Assembly: GCA_040753915.1 (NCBI GenBank)
Contig: JBFMDN010000022.1
Span: forward strand, 1 to 64,000
DNA: 64,000 bases
Direction of reading: 5' to 3'
Origin: JBFMDN01 sp040753915
GTDB lineage: Bacteria > Desulfobacterota > Desulfomonilia > Desulfomonilales > Desulfomonilaceae
Shown here: piece after piece, positions 16,913 to 25,765 of the stretch
How the letters are laid out: the number at the start of each line of letters is the position of its first letter
Position numbering within the stretch: the stretch's first letter is position 1
The notes under the pieces: model-generated
What the model was told of the DNA's origin: nothing
The model's database searches: none
Seen by the model: only the letters and a program-made list of their open reading frames with translations
Made by a program: the position numbers and the translations under genes

Positions 16913-17695
16913 TTATGTTCCTCTGCGAAACACCAGGAGCACTCTCTCACCCCGAGCCACCCCCAGCTCCCGGGCAGCGTTTCCTCCGTTGATAGCTATT
17001 TCCAGGTAACCGAAGCTATTGACGAGCGCGAGCGGCTGACCAGGCGGAGCCTCGCCGTAAAATCGGCTCAATCCGCTGATCTCTACACTTCCTAACCTGA
17101 CGCTCAAGACCGGATGGGAAAGCAGCGCCTCTTCAATGTTGGTGGTGAGGTTCCCAAATCGATCGATATGTATGACTTGCCCCTGCACCCGCGTCTCATG
17201 AAGCTCGGGGGCTGCTATGGAAAAGCCGATGGGATCCCGCACCAACGGCCCAATACTGTCAAATCTTGCTCCCAGAGACAAATGGGCTGCCACAGGCGCG
17301 AACACGTCTCTGCCGTGAAAGGTCGGATGGGGCTCATCGAGGACCAAGAGAGGATTACGAATTTCGCGGACATCCTTCGACTGGGCAGCACCGAGGACCA
17401 ATGAAAAAATCCCATTGTCCGGCCCCACGTAGAACCTCCCGTCAGCAGCGGCCACTATTCCTCTCCTGGAGCTTCCCACTCCCGGATCCACCACAGCAAC
17501 ATGGATCACTCCTGGTTTGTAGTATCGCGACACGCCCTTTAGAACCAGCGCCGCCTCCAAAATCGAAAAGGGGTCGATATCGTGAGTCACGTCAACCAGC
17601 ATAGCGTTCGGATTTATTCCAAGGATGACCCCTTTCATCTGGGCCACGTATCCGTCTCGCGTCCCGAAATCCGTGGTAAGTGTGATTAGGGTCAT
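16913..17695 (-). CDS. S-adenosyl-L-methionine hydrolase (adenosine-forming), DUF62 family
   Basis: Cytosolic enzyme that uses activated water or hydroxide to split SAM into adenosine and methionine. Signatures present are ITLTTDFGTRDGYVAQMKGVI at the N-terminus, DVTHDIDPF, VAVVDPGVGS, YVGPDNGIF, PTFHGRDVFAPVAA and the C-terminal NSFGYLEIAINGG, the complete set for the SAM-dependent halogenase/hydrolase fold. The catalytic Asp, Arg and His of this family are in the first and fourth motifs. ATG 17695 is used because AGGAGGTG lies just upstream. Single gene of normal length (260 residues); it probably removes excess SAM. Confidence 0.93.
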   Translation of the reverse strand: MTLITLTTDFGTRDGYVAQMKGVILGINPNAMLVDVTHDIDPFSILEAALVLKGVSRYYKPGVIHVAVVDPGVGSSRRGIVAAADGRFYVGPDNGIFSLVLGAAQSKDVREIRNPLLVLDEPHPTFHGRDVFAPVAAHLSLGARFDSIGPLVRDPIGFSIAAPELHETRVQGQVIHIDRFGNLTTNIEEALLSHPVLSVRLGSVEISGLSRFYGEAPPGQPLALVNSFGYLEIAINGGNAARELGVARGERVLLVFRRGT

Positions 17696-17995
17696 GAACT
17701 CACCTCCTGTCAAACAGGCGAGCCCGCTGGAGAGAGCATTTTCGGCCGCAGTGTCGTGAACCTACCGAGAGCGTCGCCGCAAGCAGCATAATAACACAGT
17801 ACCGTTTCGCTCCACGGTGTTTGGTCGGCTCGCGGATCCCGCATGGCTTGCCTCGTAACGTGAAATCAGGTTGTGCAAGTATTCCGGCGCTCTCGTGAAT
17901 TCCTCTGATTACAAATTCCGTTGACTTCTTTGCATCAAATTGATCAATATTGATAGATTGGCGAATGTTGTGGCCGGAGACAATCCCTATCTCCA

Positions 17996-18823
17996 ATGCT
18001 GAGACTTTCCCGTGTAGTCTCCTTGCTCCCCCGAAATAAGACGGAGGATCTTCGCGTGCTCACCAGCGTAATTTCGCTCTTTTCTCGAGCTGCCGTGGCC
18101 GGCCTGTTTCCACCAATCTGCAGCTTCTGCGGTACAAGGGGCTCGGATCCTCAGACCCTCATTTGCGGAGATTGCCTCGAGTCCATCAACTGGATAGGCG
18201 AACCGTTCTGCAGTCAATGCGGAAAGTTTGCGCCTGGTCTGCACCACTCGCCAGCCCGCGTGTGCGGTTCCTGTCTCTCGTCTAAGCCACCCTTCGAAAG
18301 CGCCAGATATGGTGCCCACTATAACGGCAGCCTGAGGAAAGCGATCATTGCGTTCAAGTTCTATGGTGCGCTCCATTTGCGCCGCCCTCTCGGCTATCTC
18401 CTCCTGCAAACCTATGAGAGACACTTCCTGGATGCCCGGTTCGACGTGATCCTGGCGGTTCCGATGCATGAGAAGCGACTGATTTCCCGTGGCTTTAACC
18501 ATGTGCTTCTCCTCGGGGAGAAGCTGGCCGCAGAAACAAACATCCCTCTTGACCGAACCGTGTTAAGAAAAATCAAGGACACGGCTCCACAGGTGGGACT
18601 GACCCGAGCTCAGAGAAAGAATAATCTTCGAGGATCCATGCATGTGGCGGACCCCCAGCGGATCAAGGGGAAGCGTGTGCTCCTCCTCGATGACGTTTCC
18701 ACGTCAGGAGCCACCCTCACAGAGGCTGCAGGCGTGCTGAAAAGGTCCGGGGCATCTCAGGTGCACGGCCTCGTTCTAGCGCTCAAGTCCGACACAAACG
18801 ATGATCATTCTGCATCTCTGTGA
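17996..18823 (+). CDS. comF: ComF-family phosphoribosyltransferase-like protein
   Basis: The N-terminal third has a zinc ribbon made of four CxxC pairs (CSFC, CGDC, CSQC, CGSC). The C-terminal two thirds form a type I phosphoribosyltransferase domain with the PRPP loop VLLLDDVSTSGAT and the ARYGAHYNGSLRKAIIAFKF helix typical of ComF. In naturally competent bacteria ComF takes part in single-stranded DNA uptake or processing; orthologues are widespread in non-competent bacteria, so the role here is open. The first 30 residues are atypical and the start may be later. No com operon surrounds it. Confidence 0.88.
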   Translation: MLRLSRVVSLLPRNKTEDLRVLTSVISLFSRAAVAGLFPPICSFCGTRGSDPQTLICGDCLESINWIGEPFCSQCGKFAPGLHHSPARVCGSCLSSKPPFESARYGAHYNGSLRKAIIAFKFYGALHLRRPLGYLLLQTYERHFLDARFDVILAVPMHEKRLISRGFNHVLLLGEKLAAETNIPLDRTVLRKIKDTAPQVGLTRAQRKNNLRGSMHVADPQRIKGKRVLLLDDVSTSGATLTEAAGVLKRSGASQVHGLVLALKSDTNDDHSASL

Positions 18824-18936
18824 TAGTATGCTCAAGAGCATTCAAGATAGTCCTGAATCCGATTGACACGGCAAATCATGAAGGGGAAGCGTGAAAAGGC
18901 GATCGGCGCTCTAAATTCAAAGGGAGGAGACGAATC

Positions 18937-20397
18937 ATGGCCCTGATGACCCCAGAGGCTTACGAAGAAAGCCTCAGGCAGATGAAGCCCCGCATATTTA
19001 TGAACGGCAAACGGATAGAGAGCGTACTGGACAATCCGAACACAAGGACCGTGGTCGAATCGAACAAGGCAAGTTACGAGTGGGCTCTGGATCCGGAGTC
19101 TCGGGACATCATGAGCTGTTATTCTCCCCTCATCGGCGAGGTGGTAAACCGTTACACCCATGTGAGCCAAAGCACGGAAGACCTGGAGGCAAAGGCCCTG
19201 GCGGGAACCTTCACGGCGGAGAGGCTCGGAACCTGCATATACAGGTGCGTAGGCTACGACGCATTTCACTCATTGGCCGCGACGACCTGGGAAATGGACC
19301 GAAAACTGGGAACCGACTATCATCCCCGATTCCTGGAATATCTCAAGATGGTCCAGCGCAGAGATCTTTCCGTAGCGGGTGCGCTCACCGAGCCGCGCGG
19401 CAACAGGCAGAAACGGGCATTGGACTGGCCCGATCCGTACTTATCCCTGAAACTCGTTGACAAAAACAAGGATGGGATAGTGGTTCGCGGAGCAAAAATC
19501 AACATTAGCGGGGCCTTCGCCAGCCACGAGCTGGTTGTGCTTCCTCAGTCAGCCCATACTGCGGACGAAGCGGACTATGCCTTGGCGTTCGCTGTTCCTG
19601 CCGACTCGCAGGGGATTACGTACATCTGCCAGTATTCTCCCTATTCTGCTGAGCGAGAGCAGACTGAGGACATCTTCGAGCTGGGAAATCCCCGATTCGG
19701 CCAGCGGGAGACCTCCATGGTGGTTTTCGACAATGTTTTCGTGCCCTGGGAAAGGGTCTTCCATTGCGGGGAATCGGAATTTTCGGCCACGTTTGTGGCC
19801 AGGTTTGCCAAGACCCACAGAATGACATGTGGTGGAACCTGCAAAGTGGGCTTCATGAATCAGATCATCGGAGCCTGCAAGCTCATCCAGGAGTACAAAG
19901 GTCTCGAAAGGGTCTCCCACATCAACGAGCAGATCTGCGAGATGGTTGTACTGCGAGAGACGGGGAGAGCTTGCGGACTGGCAGCCGCGCGAATGGGCAC
20001 AGAGGAGCCGAGAGGCTCGGGAGTGTTTCTCCCCGACGAGGTAATGGGAAATGTGTCCAAACTCAACATCTGCAACGCCTTCTGGAGGACTATGGCCTTG
20101 GCGGGAGATATCGGAGGCGGACTCATTGTAACCATGCCGTCGCTCAAGGAGCTGAAAACCCCTGAAACCGGCGCCTATGTAGAGGAATTCTTCAGCTTTG
20201 GATCGGATGAGCCCACAGAGAACATTCTGAAAGTGCACAAGCTGCTGCAGCACTGGACCGCAGGTCTGCACGGGGTGGGAACCTGGCACGGAGCCGGACC
20301 GGTCATGGCCCAGAAAATCATGCTTCAGCGGGTGGTGAAGTTCGATCACGAAAAGGACCTTGTGAAAAAGATCCTGAACCTGAAAGACAAGGACTAG
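18937..20397 (+). CDS. 4-hydroxybutyryl-CoA dehydratase / 4-hydroxyphenylacetate 3-monooxygenase family protein
   Basis: A 486-residue flavoprotein of the HpaB/AbfD superfamily. The Cys pair CIYRC (Cys100 and Cys104) matches the first two ligands (Cys99, Cys103) of the [4Fe-4S] cluster of clostridial 4-hydroxybutyryl-CoA dehydratase, which points to that branch and not to the monooxygenases. The second ligand region reads HRMTCGGTCKVGF (His294, Cys298, Cys302), with spacing that differs slightly from the His292-x6-Cys299 of the model enzyme. It probably acts on a CoA thioester (dehydratase or vinylacetyl-CoA isomerase). GGGAGGAG precedes the ATG. It is alone on its strand, near the DUF169 gene. 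Confidence 0.85.
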   Translation: MALMTPEAYEESLRQMKPRIFMNGKRIESVLDNPNTRTVVESNKASYEWALDPESRDIMSCYSPLIGEVVNRYTHVSQSTEDLEAKALAGTFTAERLGTCIYRCVGYDAFHSLAATTWEMDRKLGTDYHPRFLEYLKMVQRRDLSVAGALTEPRGNRQKRALDWPDPYLSLKLVDKNKDGIVVRGAKINISGAFASHELVVLPQSAHTADEADYALAFAVPADSQGITYICQYSPYSAEREQTEDIFELGNPRFGQRETSMVVFDNVFVPWERVFHCGESEFSATFVARFAKTHRMTCGGTCKVGFMNQIIGACKLIQEYKGLERVSHINEQICEMVVLRETGRACGLAAARMGTEEPRGSGVFLPDEVMGNVSKLNICNAFWRTMALAGDIGGGLIVTMPSLKELKTPETGAYVEEFFSFGSDEPTENILKVHKLLQHWTAGLHGVGTWHGAGPVMAQKIMLQRVVKFDHEKDLVKKILNLKDKD

Positions 20398-20398
20398 C

Positions 20399-20548
20399 AG
20401 GCCTTGTCTTCTGCCCCATATGAGTGGGAGAGAGCACGGTGGTGCCTGTCCGTGAGAGCCCCCCTTTATCCCCCCGTTAACGGGGGGAGGGTGCGTGTAG
20501 CCTCCCTCGAGGCGGAAACTAACCGGACTTTCCAAAAAGTGGATTGAT
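20399..20548. repeat. Dispersed repeat, copy 1 (GTTAAC palindrome type)
   Basis: About 150 bases, from GGCCTTGTCTTC to CTTTCC-AAGTGGA, recur at 21048-21195 in the same orientation with scattered differences. The centre is a perfect palindrome CCCCCCGTTAACGGGGGG at 20470-20487. It starts at the stop of the dehydratase-like gene, so the hairpin may also end its transcript. Confidence 0.85.
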
Positions 20549-21047
20549 ATTCACTGTAAGAGATTGAGTCCCTGAAGTCTTTAGCTGGAAGCTGCGTGTC
20601 CCTGACAGGCATCCGAAAAGAGTACTTGCCGAGGAGAATGGATTTTGATTGGTGGCTTCACGCTTGTGCCGCTCTCCCCCGAGCCAAGGCCACTCCTGAA
20701 GCGGAAAGTGATTGTGAGGTTAGGGTGTGAGCTCATAGCCGGAAGACTTCTTGGTATCAACCACCCTCACGACAATCTTACTCCTTGTTTTGGGCAGCTC
20801 CGGCCTAAGGGGCTGGAATGCCTGCCTCTTGGGAAAGGCTCGATGCCCCCCTCCCCGTTAACGGGGAGGGCTGGGGTGGGGCTTCTTCATCTGCACTCCG
20901 AACGACCGAGACTTTCCGGCGTGCGTTCAGCCCTACTGGGAAGCCGCTGCGGTTAGATTCCTTAAGGTATCCCAAATTCTCCAAAGGCGGCGCGAAACGC
21001 GAGTCAAGGTAATGCAGCGATGCCTGCTCATAACAGCCGAACCCGCG
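20549..21047. other. Intergenic with a further GTTAAC palindrome
   Basis: About 500 bases with no convincing gene. Positions 20851-20868 hold the palindrome CTCCCCGTTAACGGGGAG. It is followed by a GAGACTTTCCGGCGTGC stretch resembling the flank of the larger copies, suggesting a shorter relative of the same repeat. Confidence 0.6.
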
Positions 21048-21195
21048 GGCCTTGTCTTCGGCCCGATATGCGTGAGGAAGAGCACGTTGGTGCCTGTCCG
21101 TGAGAGCCCCCCTTTATCCCCCCGTTAACGGGGGGAGAGTGCGTGCAGCCTCCCTCGAACAGGAGACTGGCCGGACTTTCCAGCAAGTGGACAAG
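21048..21195. repeat. Dispersed repeat, copy 2 (GTTAAC palindrome type)
   Basis: Direct repeat of 20399-20548, with the palindrome CCCCCCGTTAACGGGGGG at 21118-21135. The two copies lie about 650 bases apart and bracket the smaller palindrome at 20851. Confidence 0.85.
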
Positions 21196-21317
21196 TATTC
21201 CCAGGGAGGAACTGACTCCCCACCTGCGCATCGAACATTGCAGACCGCGCGACATCCTCCTTGCCCGCAAAGGACCCCTGCCCCGCAGCCTTTTCACACG
21301 CTTTTCACCGATTCCTT

Positions 21318-22103
21318 CTATTCCTTGGCTGTCACCTGAGAACCGTACACCGCGGCCAGGGCACTGTAGGGGCTGACCTGGGCTCCGAACTGGGAGATGG
21401 GGTAACGGATACCTTTCTTGTAGAGAGTTTCAATATTCCTGAGGATGCGCGGGCATTCCTTGGCAGGCAGGCCAATGGCGAGCTCATCATCTGCAGCGTG
21501 GCCGAATCGGCGCTCTCCGTAACACGGGATGGAAAGGGCCGGAACTTGATCCACAAAGCACCGTCCGATCACGTCCGAGCACGAGGTTTCTCCAACAGAG
21601 TAGAACACGAGCCGTTCAAACCGATCATATTGAATCGCGTTAACCATGAGGGACATTTGGGCGGGGTTCCCGTAGATGAGCACTAGGTCTGGGATGAAGG
21701 GGTCGTATGCCGTTGGCGCTAGCATAAACGCCTTATACGTGCCGTACGGGATCCGCTGGATGATTGCTTCACACCTCGCTGCATCCTCTCTGTGTTCCAG
21801 CCACACAATATTGCGCATCGAGCCGCTGGTTATGAATTCGGGGAGCTCCGACAGACCAAGAACACTTGCGCATCCCGGGGTCACGAGATCCTCCGCGGTT
21901 CCTCCTACGGTCCAGTCGAATGTTCGAACTATAGTGATCAATTGACAGAGGGAAAGCTTTTCAGGTGGTCGTCTCAACCACTTGTTTTCAGAGAGCTCCT
22001 CGGGATCCTCCAACATCTTCAAGCCGACCGGAAAGGTCTTCAGACGAAGGAAATGCTCCATTTTCCTTGTCCATTCCGACCATCTCATTTCCTGGATATC
22101 CAT
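21318..22103 (-). CDS. DUF169 family protein
   Basis: A 261-residue protein with the features of DUF169: an N-terminal helix with the segment FPVGLKMLED, a Cys near LSLCQLITIVR, the motif GSMRNIVWLE, a YGNPAQMSLMVNAIQY stretch and the C-terminal DDELAIGLPAKE. DUF169 proteins are common in anaerobes and archaea next to redox and C1 or acyl-CoA genes, but no reaction is established. No signal peptide is visible. The ATG at 22103 follows GGAGG. It lies downstream of a PHP/DUF2889 group on the same strand, with a gap of about 240 bases. Confidence 0.82.
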   Translation of the reverse strand: MDIQEMRWSEWTRKMEHFLRLKTFPVGLKMLEDPEELSENKWLRRPPEKLSLCQLITIVRTFDWTVGGTAEDLVTPGCASVLGLSELPEFITSGSMRNIVWLEHREDAARCEAIIQRIPYGTYKAFMLAPTAYDPFIPDLVLIYGNPAQMSLMVNAIQYDRFERLVFYSVGETSCSDVIGRCFVDQVPALSIPCYGERRFGHAADDELAIGLPAKECPRILRNIETLYKKGIRYPISQFGAQVSPYSALAAVYGSQVTAKE

Positions 22104-22347
22104 CCGTGAACCTCCATGTGTGCTGAACGTATCCTGTGGGAATTGTTTACCATGGTGGCCCGCGTTGCGAGTCCTCAGCCAGCGGACGGTGCGAAGGCAA
22201 AGGTCCGTCTGAAACCCGCCCCTCAAACTGGTGCCCCCCACCCAGCGCGCGGCACCCCAACGCGATCCCGACCTGGTGCCATTCTCGCCAGCGAGCCCTC
22301 TGTACTCCCCGTGCTCGGTGCCGCTCCTGTGAAAAGTGAAGACGGAA

Positions 22348-22983
22348 TTACTTCCGTTTTTCCAGCCTGAAGTCGCCGTTCAGAATTGCCTGGACCAAGG
22401 CTTTGTCATCCTCAATTCGGTAGTTAAACGCAGTGACACATGTCCCGACCCCTACCGTGCGGTGGGCGTCACTTCCTCCGATCTCGATAAGGCCCATAGC
22501 TTCGGCAACCTGGTGAGCAAACCGGTTCTCGTCGTCAGTGACCAGCCCGTTGCATACCTCCAGACCATGAACCTGTCCGAATGTGGGATTGTCCATTGCG
22601 CTTTCTACATCGAGCTCCAACGCTCCGAATCCGAAGACGAGAAAACCTCTGAACGGATGAGCTGCTATTGCTAGTGCTCCTGCTCGATCCACTATTTTCT
22701 TGAGCTCGACAGGAGAAATCAGCCCCTGCGGAGCCTCGTCCAGCCCGTAGACGAGAATGTCTCCGCCGGTAGTGGTGACTTCAATGCCTCGAAACACAGC
22801 AAGCCCATGTCTGTTGCTCAGCTCTCGTGCTTCCTCACGACTCCAGATCTCGTTGTGCTCGGTGATGCAGACGCCATCCAGACCCGCTTGCTTTGCGGAA
22901 ACCATCAGCTCGTCTGGGGACATGGTGCTGCAGGGGGAATACGCAGTGGTGTGTAAGTGAAGATCAAGATACATGGTGGCCAT
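22348..22983 (-). CDS. PHP-domain phosphoesterase
   Basis: A compact 211-residue PHP protein: DLHLHTTAYSPCS (first metal-binding HxH), ITEHNEIW, RGIEVTTTGGDILVYG (Glu ligand), AIAAHPFRG and the last ligand pair in GGSDAHRTVGVG. All metal-binding motifs of the trinuclear PHP phosphoesterases are present, so it is probably an active phosphatase or phosphodiesterase such as those acting on nucleotides or histidinol phosphate-like esters. Two in-frame ATGs lie nine bases apart (22983 and 22974); the start is uncertain. It follows the DUF2889 gene with a gap of about ten bases, which implies an operon. Confidence 0.85.
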   Translation of the reverse strand: MATMYLDLHLHTTAYSPCSTMSPDELMVSAKQAGLDGVCITEHNEIWSREEARELSNRHGLAVFRGIEVTTTGGDILVYGLDEAPQGLISPVELKKIVDRAGALAIAAHPFRGFLVFGFGALELDVESAMDNPTFGQVHGLEVCNGLVTDDENRFAHQVAEAMGLIEIGGSDAHRTVGVGTCVTAFNYRIEDDKALVQAILNGDFRLEKRK

Positions 22984-22993
22984 TTGCCATAGC

Positions 22994-23443
22994 TCACTGA
23001 AGGAGAAGGTAGCTCCGGAGACCCGGATAGCGCTCAAAGAAGCTCTCCAAGAATGATTTGGTATCAAGCCCAGGATCCGCTTCCCGCGCTGAACGCATCT
23101 CCCGAGCCAGCTCCGCCCGGACAATGGTTCGGCAGCAATCAATCATGAGGGAAGCCATATGACGGCATCCGTATCGGCCCAGTTCCTTCTTGATTCTGCC
23201 GTCGAGCTCGCCATCGATCTTCCAGCCCTCGGCTCGCTCGAAAACTTGTTCCGCTCGTGGACACCGCTGAGTGGTGAACCGCTTCATCCTCGCCTGTACG
23301 GATTCGATAGTCAATGTGGGCCAGTCAACGGCGATCTCGCACTGCATGGCATAGAGCTCGTCTTCGAGCACCCCGCTTGCGACGCGGCGATCCTGTCCCT
23401 GTCTTTGGACTCCCACTGATTTGACACGAGAATACTGAAGCAT
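22994..23443 (-). CDS. DUF2889 domain protein
   Basis: From ATG 23443 (preceded by AAGGAGG) the protein begins MLQYSRVKSVGVQR and continues VEDELYAMQCEIAVDWP-like and LTIESVQARMKRFTTQRCPRA, the usual DUF2889 pattern. The pattern goes on with a conserved GCRHMASLMIDCCR segment near the C-terminus. Members occur in acyl-CoA and aromatic degradation loci of proteobacteria, but no activity is known. It lies between a protein of similar theme (23510-24043) and the PHP gene, all on the minus strand and closely spaced. Confidence 0.78.
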   Translation of the reverse strand: MLQYSRVKSVGVQRQGQDRRVASGVLEDELYAMQCEIAVDWPTLTIESVQARMKRFTTQRCPRAEQVFERAEGWKIDGELDGRIKKELGRYGCRHMASLMIDCCRTIVRAELAREMRSAREADPGLDTKSFLESFFERYPGLRSYLLLQ

Positions 23444-23509
23444 GCATCCTCCTTGTGGCAGCGGAAGCAAGGGAAGAGGTCTCAAGGTATCAAACGGAGG
23501 CCTTCCCTC

Positions 23510-24043
23510 TTAGAGGTCTCGAAACGCGGCGCAACTGTCTTTCAACCGCGGGTTCTCGGCCATCTTCAGGGCCATTTCTTCATTAATGACCGTATGGTTC
23601 AGGCGAATCTTGGGACCTTCCGTCGGCAATTCGACCTGCACTCCCGCAAGATCCGTTGCCTTCCTCAATTCCGGCACAGTGATGGCGTTAATGAGCATCT
23701 CCATTGCATCCAGCACCAGTTCTGCCACCCTGTCCGAGCCTTCCGGCCCGCCGACTAGCCCGCGCACGATCTTGGTCATACCGGGCCCCACTCGAACTCC
23801 CACCATCTTTTCCGAGGCAGAAGACAGGTCCGGCACGAGGCCCAAGTCGTCTCGTTTCACGGTCAGTGAGGCATGCCGAATGTCGAGAGCAGGAGCCTTT
23901 ACATCGAGTGCAATCTCCACACAGAAGAGGTTGTCCTCGTTTCTCAGAAAAATGCGCCAGAGGCCCTGGTCCAGTGGCTCCACGGTCGTATAGGTATTGT
24001 TCTGGTAGTCGAGTATCACCGCCGCCTCTCTTTCATGCTGCAA
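23510..24043 (-). CDS. DUF2889-neighbour hypothetical protein
   Basis: A 177-residue soluble protein without signal peptide. Residues 35-120 (VEIALDVKAPALDIRHASLT, KRDDLGLVPDL, KMVGVRVGPGMTKIV and VAELVLDAMEMLIN) show the strand-then-helix layout of DUF2889 relatives, with a conserved-looking GPGMTKIVRGLVGGPEG loop. I cannot name it with certainty. It is first in a row of three minus-strand genes (this, DUF2889, PHP), which suggests a joint function. Confidence 0.6.
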   Translation of the reverse strand: MQHEREAAVILDYQNNTYTTVEPLDQGLWRIFLRNEDNLFCVEIALDVKAPALDIRHASLTVKRDDLGLVPDLSSASEKMVGVRVGPGMTKIVRGLVGGPEGSDRVAELVLDAMEMLINAITVPELRKATDLAGVQVELPTEGPKIRLNHTVINEEMALKMAENPRLKDSCAAFRDL

Positions 24044-24232
24044 TCGAATCTTGCATGACCTGATTGTCCTTGTGGATCTCGGGGGTGCGAATCTAATGTG
24101 GATTTGTTCGGCTTAAAAGTCAAGAAAATCCCTCCCACTCAGGCAGCGCAAGCCTGTGGTGACTCCTTTCACGGATTGGCCGGCAAAATACTGTTTCGCC
24201 TGGTCTGATGGCCCTTTGGGGAACCCGCAGGG

Positions 24233-25765
24233 TCACACATTTTCCGGCACCGTGACGATGCGTGCGTCGATCGCGTCCGCCTGTTCGTGATCGAGCCTGA
24301 TCCGCCGACCGTCCGGCAGATGAAGTTGCCAAGCCCCGTCCACTTCCTCCCTGCTTCCAACGCGTATGACATCCCCGGTTTCCAGCCCGATTTCCCGGGC
24401 AGGCGATCGCAGGAATTCGATGGTAGCGGAAGTGCCCTCACCTAACAGCGAGATCGAGCACACATTACCCGGAATGCAAGAATTTTGATCGCGCGGGATT
24501 TCAGTTCCGTGCGGATCACGTACAGGATGTCCAAGGATGTCGTCCAGGTAGGCTACGGACTCCTTGTCGTGAACATGCTCGAGCTCGTGGGCCTTCCTGT
24601 GGACTTCTGTCACGGCCAGCCCCACTTGTCGCAAGTACGTCTCCCAGAGTCGATGGGCCCGCAACACGCGATTGGCCTCCTGACGCCCCTGTTGCGTGAG
24701 AACGAAATCCCCGTCTGTCTGTTCCAGAAGTCCCTCCCTCGTCATGGATCTCAGGGCTTTGGCCAGACGCTCGGAGGATGCATTCACGTGGAGAGCGATG
24801 GAGGAGCGCGACATCCCGCGGGGCCCGGCTCTCAACACGCAGGTGAGAACATCTTCTACGAGCTGCTGAGGAACCATTCTCCTTCGGCGCATCCAATTCG
24901 CGAGAAGCCCGTACCTTGGTGCCACGAATAGGACCACAATGAACTGAAAGGTGCAGAAGAGCATGATCGCCCCCCCACCCGAGGAGTCGAGCCATATGCA
25001 CAGATACAGGCCGCCGATCACGCTTGTCACCCCAAACAGGGCGGAGAGGAACATCATCCGGTCGAGCCGGTCGCACAGCAGATATGCGGTTGCAGCAGGG
25101 GTGATGAGGAGCCCTACCACAAGAATGACTCCAACCATGCTCACTGCGCTGACAACAACAAGGGACACGCACGTGGTTAACGCATAATCTATAAGAACCA
25201 CCGGCATTCCAATGGATGCTGCCATGATCGGATCAAAGCTCGTCAGTTGGAAGTATCGAAAAAAGAGCACAATGACGGAGAGCACCGCTGCCGCGGCCAA
25301 AGCGGCTACCCAGAGATCGGCATCCGCAACTCCGAGCACGTCTCCCATAATGAAATGAACAAGATCGATATGGATGTAATTGCGAAAGACTGAGACCAGG
25401 ACAACGCCCGCGGCGAATACGCCCGTGTACATGATCCCGATCGCGGTGTCGTCTTTGATCCGCGACACCCTGGACACAAAACTGATGGAGGAGACAGTAA
25501 TGATTGCAGCCAGAAGAGAGCCCACCAGCATCGATGGGGCATGCGCCTCCACGGTGAACACGAGCTTCATGAACAGGTAGCCACCGGCAACCCCTGCGAT
25601 CATGGCATGGGAGAGCGCATCCCCCAGAAAAGCCATGCCCCGGAGGATCACCAGGCAACCGACTACCCCGCACACCACTGCGGCAATTCCCCCTCCTATG
25701 AGAGCCTTCTGAAAAAACGTTTCCGTCAGAGGCCCGACAAAGGCATGGATCATGGTTTCGATCAT
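24233..25765 (-). CDS. Metal ABC transporter permease fused to a DtxR-type repressor (YtgCR-like)
   Basis: From ATG 25765 the first 275 residues are a Mn/Zn/Fe permease of the ABC-3 family with eight or nine membrane helices (motifs GDALSHAMIAGV, DDTAIGIMYTGVFA and LLITPAATAYLL). Residues about 290-420 are a winged HTH plus dimerisation domain of the DtxR family. The ligand residues are visible: RAHRLWE (His79/Glu83 equivalents) and VHRKAHELEHV (His98, position 102 as His, Glu105, His106), then DPHGTEIP. An SH3/FeoA-like domain ends the protein. Chlamydial YtgCR has the same fusion and releases its repressor by proteolysis. The ATG overlaps the ATPase stop by four bases. A longer frame to 26260 is a shadow of the ATPase gene. 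Confidence 0.9.
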   Translation of the reverse strand: MIETMIHAFVGPLTETFFQKALIGGGIAAVVCGVVGCLVILRGMAFLGDALSHAMIAGVAGGYLFMKLVFTVEAHAPSMLVGSLLAAIITVSSISFVSRVSRIKDDTAIGIMYTGVFAAGVVLVSVFRNYIHIDLVHFIMGDVLGVADADLWVAALAAAAVLSVIVLFFRYFQLTSFDPIMAASIGMPVVLIDYALTTCVSLVVVSAVSMVGVILVVGLLITPAATAYLLCDRLDRMMFLSALFGVTSVIGGLYLCIWLDSSGGGAIMLFCTFQFIVVLFVAPRYGLLANWMRRRRMVPQQLVEDVLTCVLRAGPRGMSRSSIALHVNASSERLAKALRSMTREGLLEQTDGDFVLTQQGRQEANRVLRAHRLWETYLRQVGLAVTEVHRKAHELEHVHDKESVAYLDDILGHPVRDPHGTEIPRDQNSCIPGNVCSISLLGEGTSATIEFLRSPAREIGLETGDVIRVGSREEVDGAWQLHLPDGRRIRLDHEQADAIDARIVTVPENV

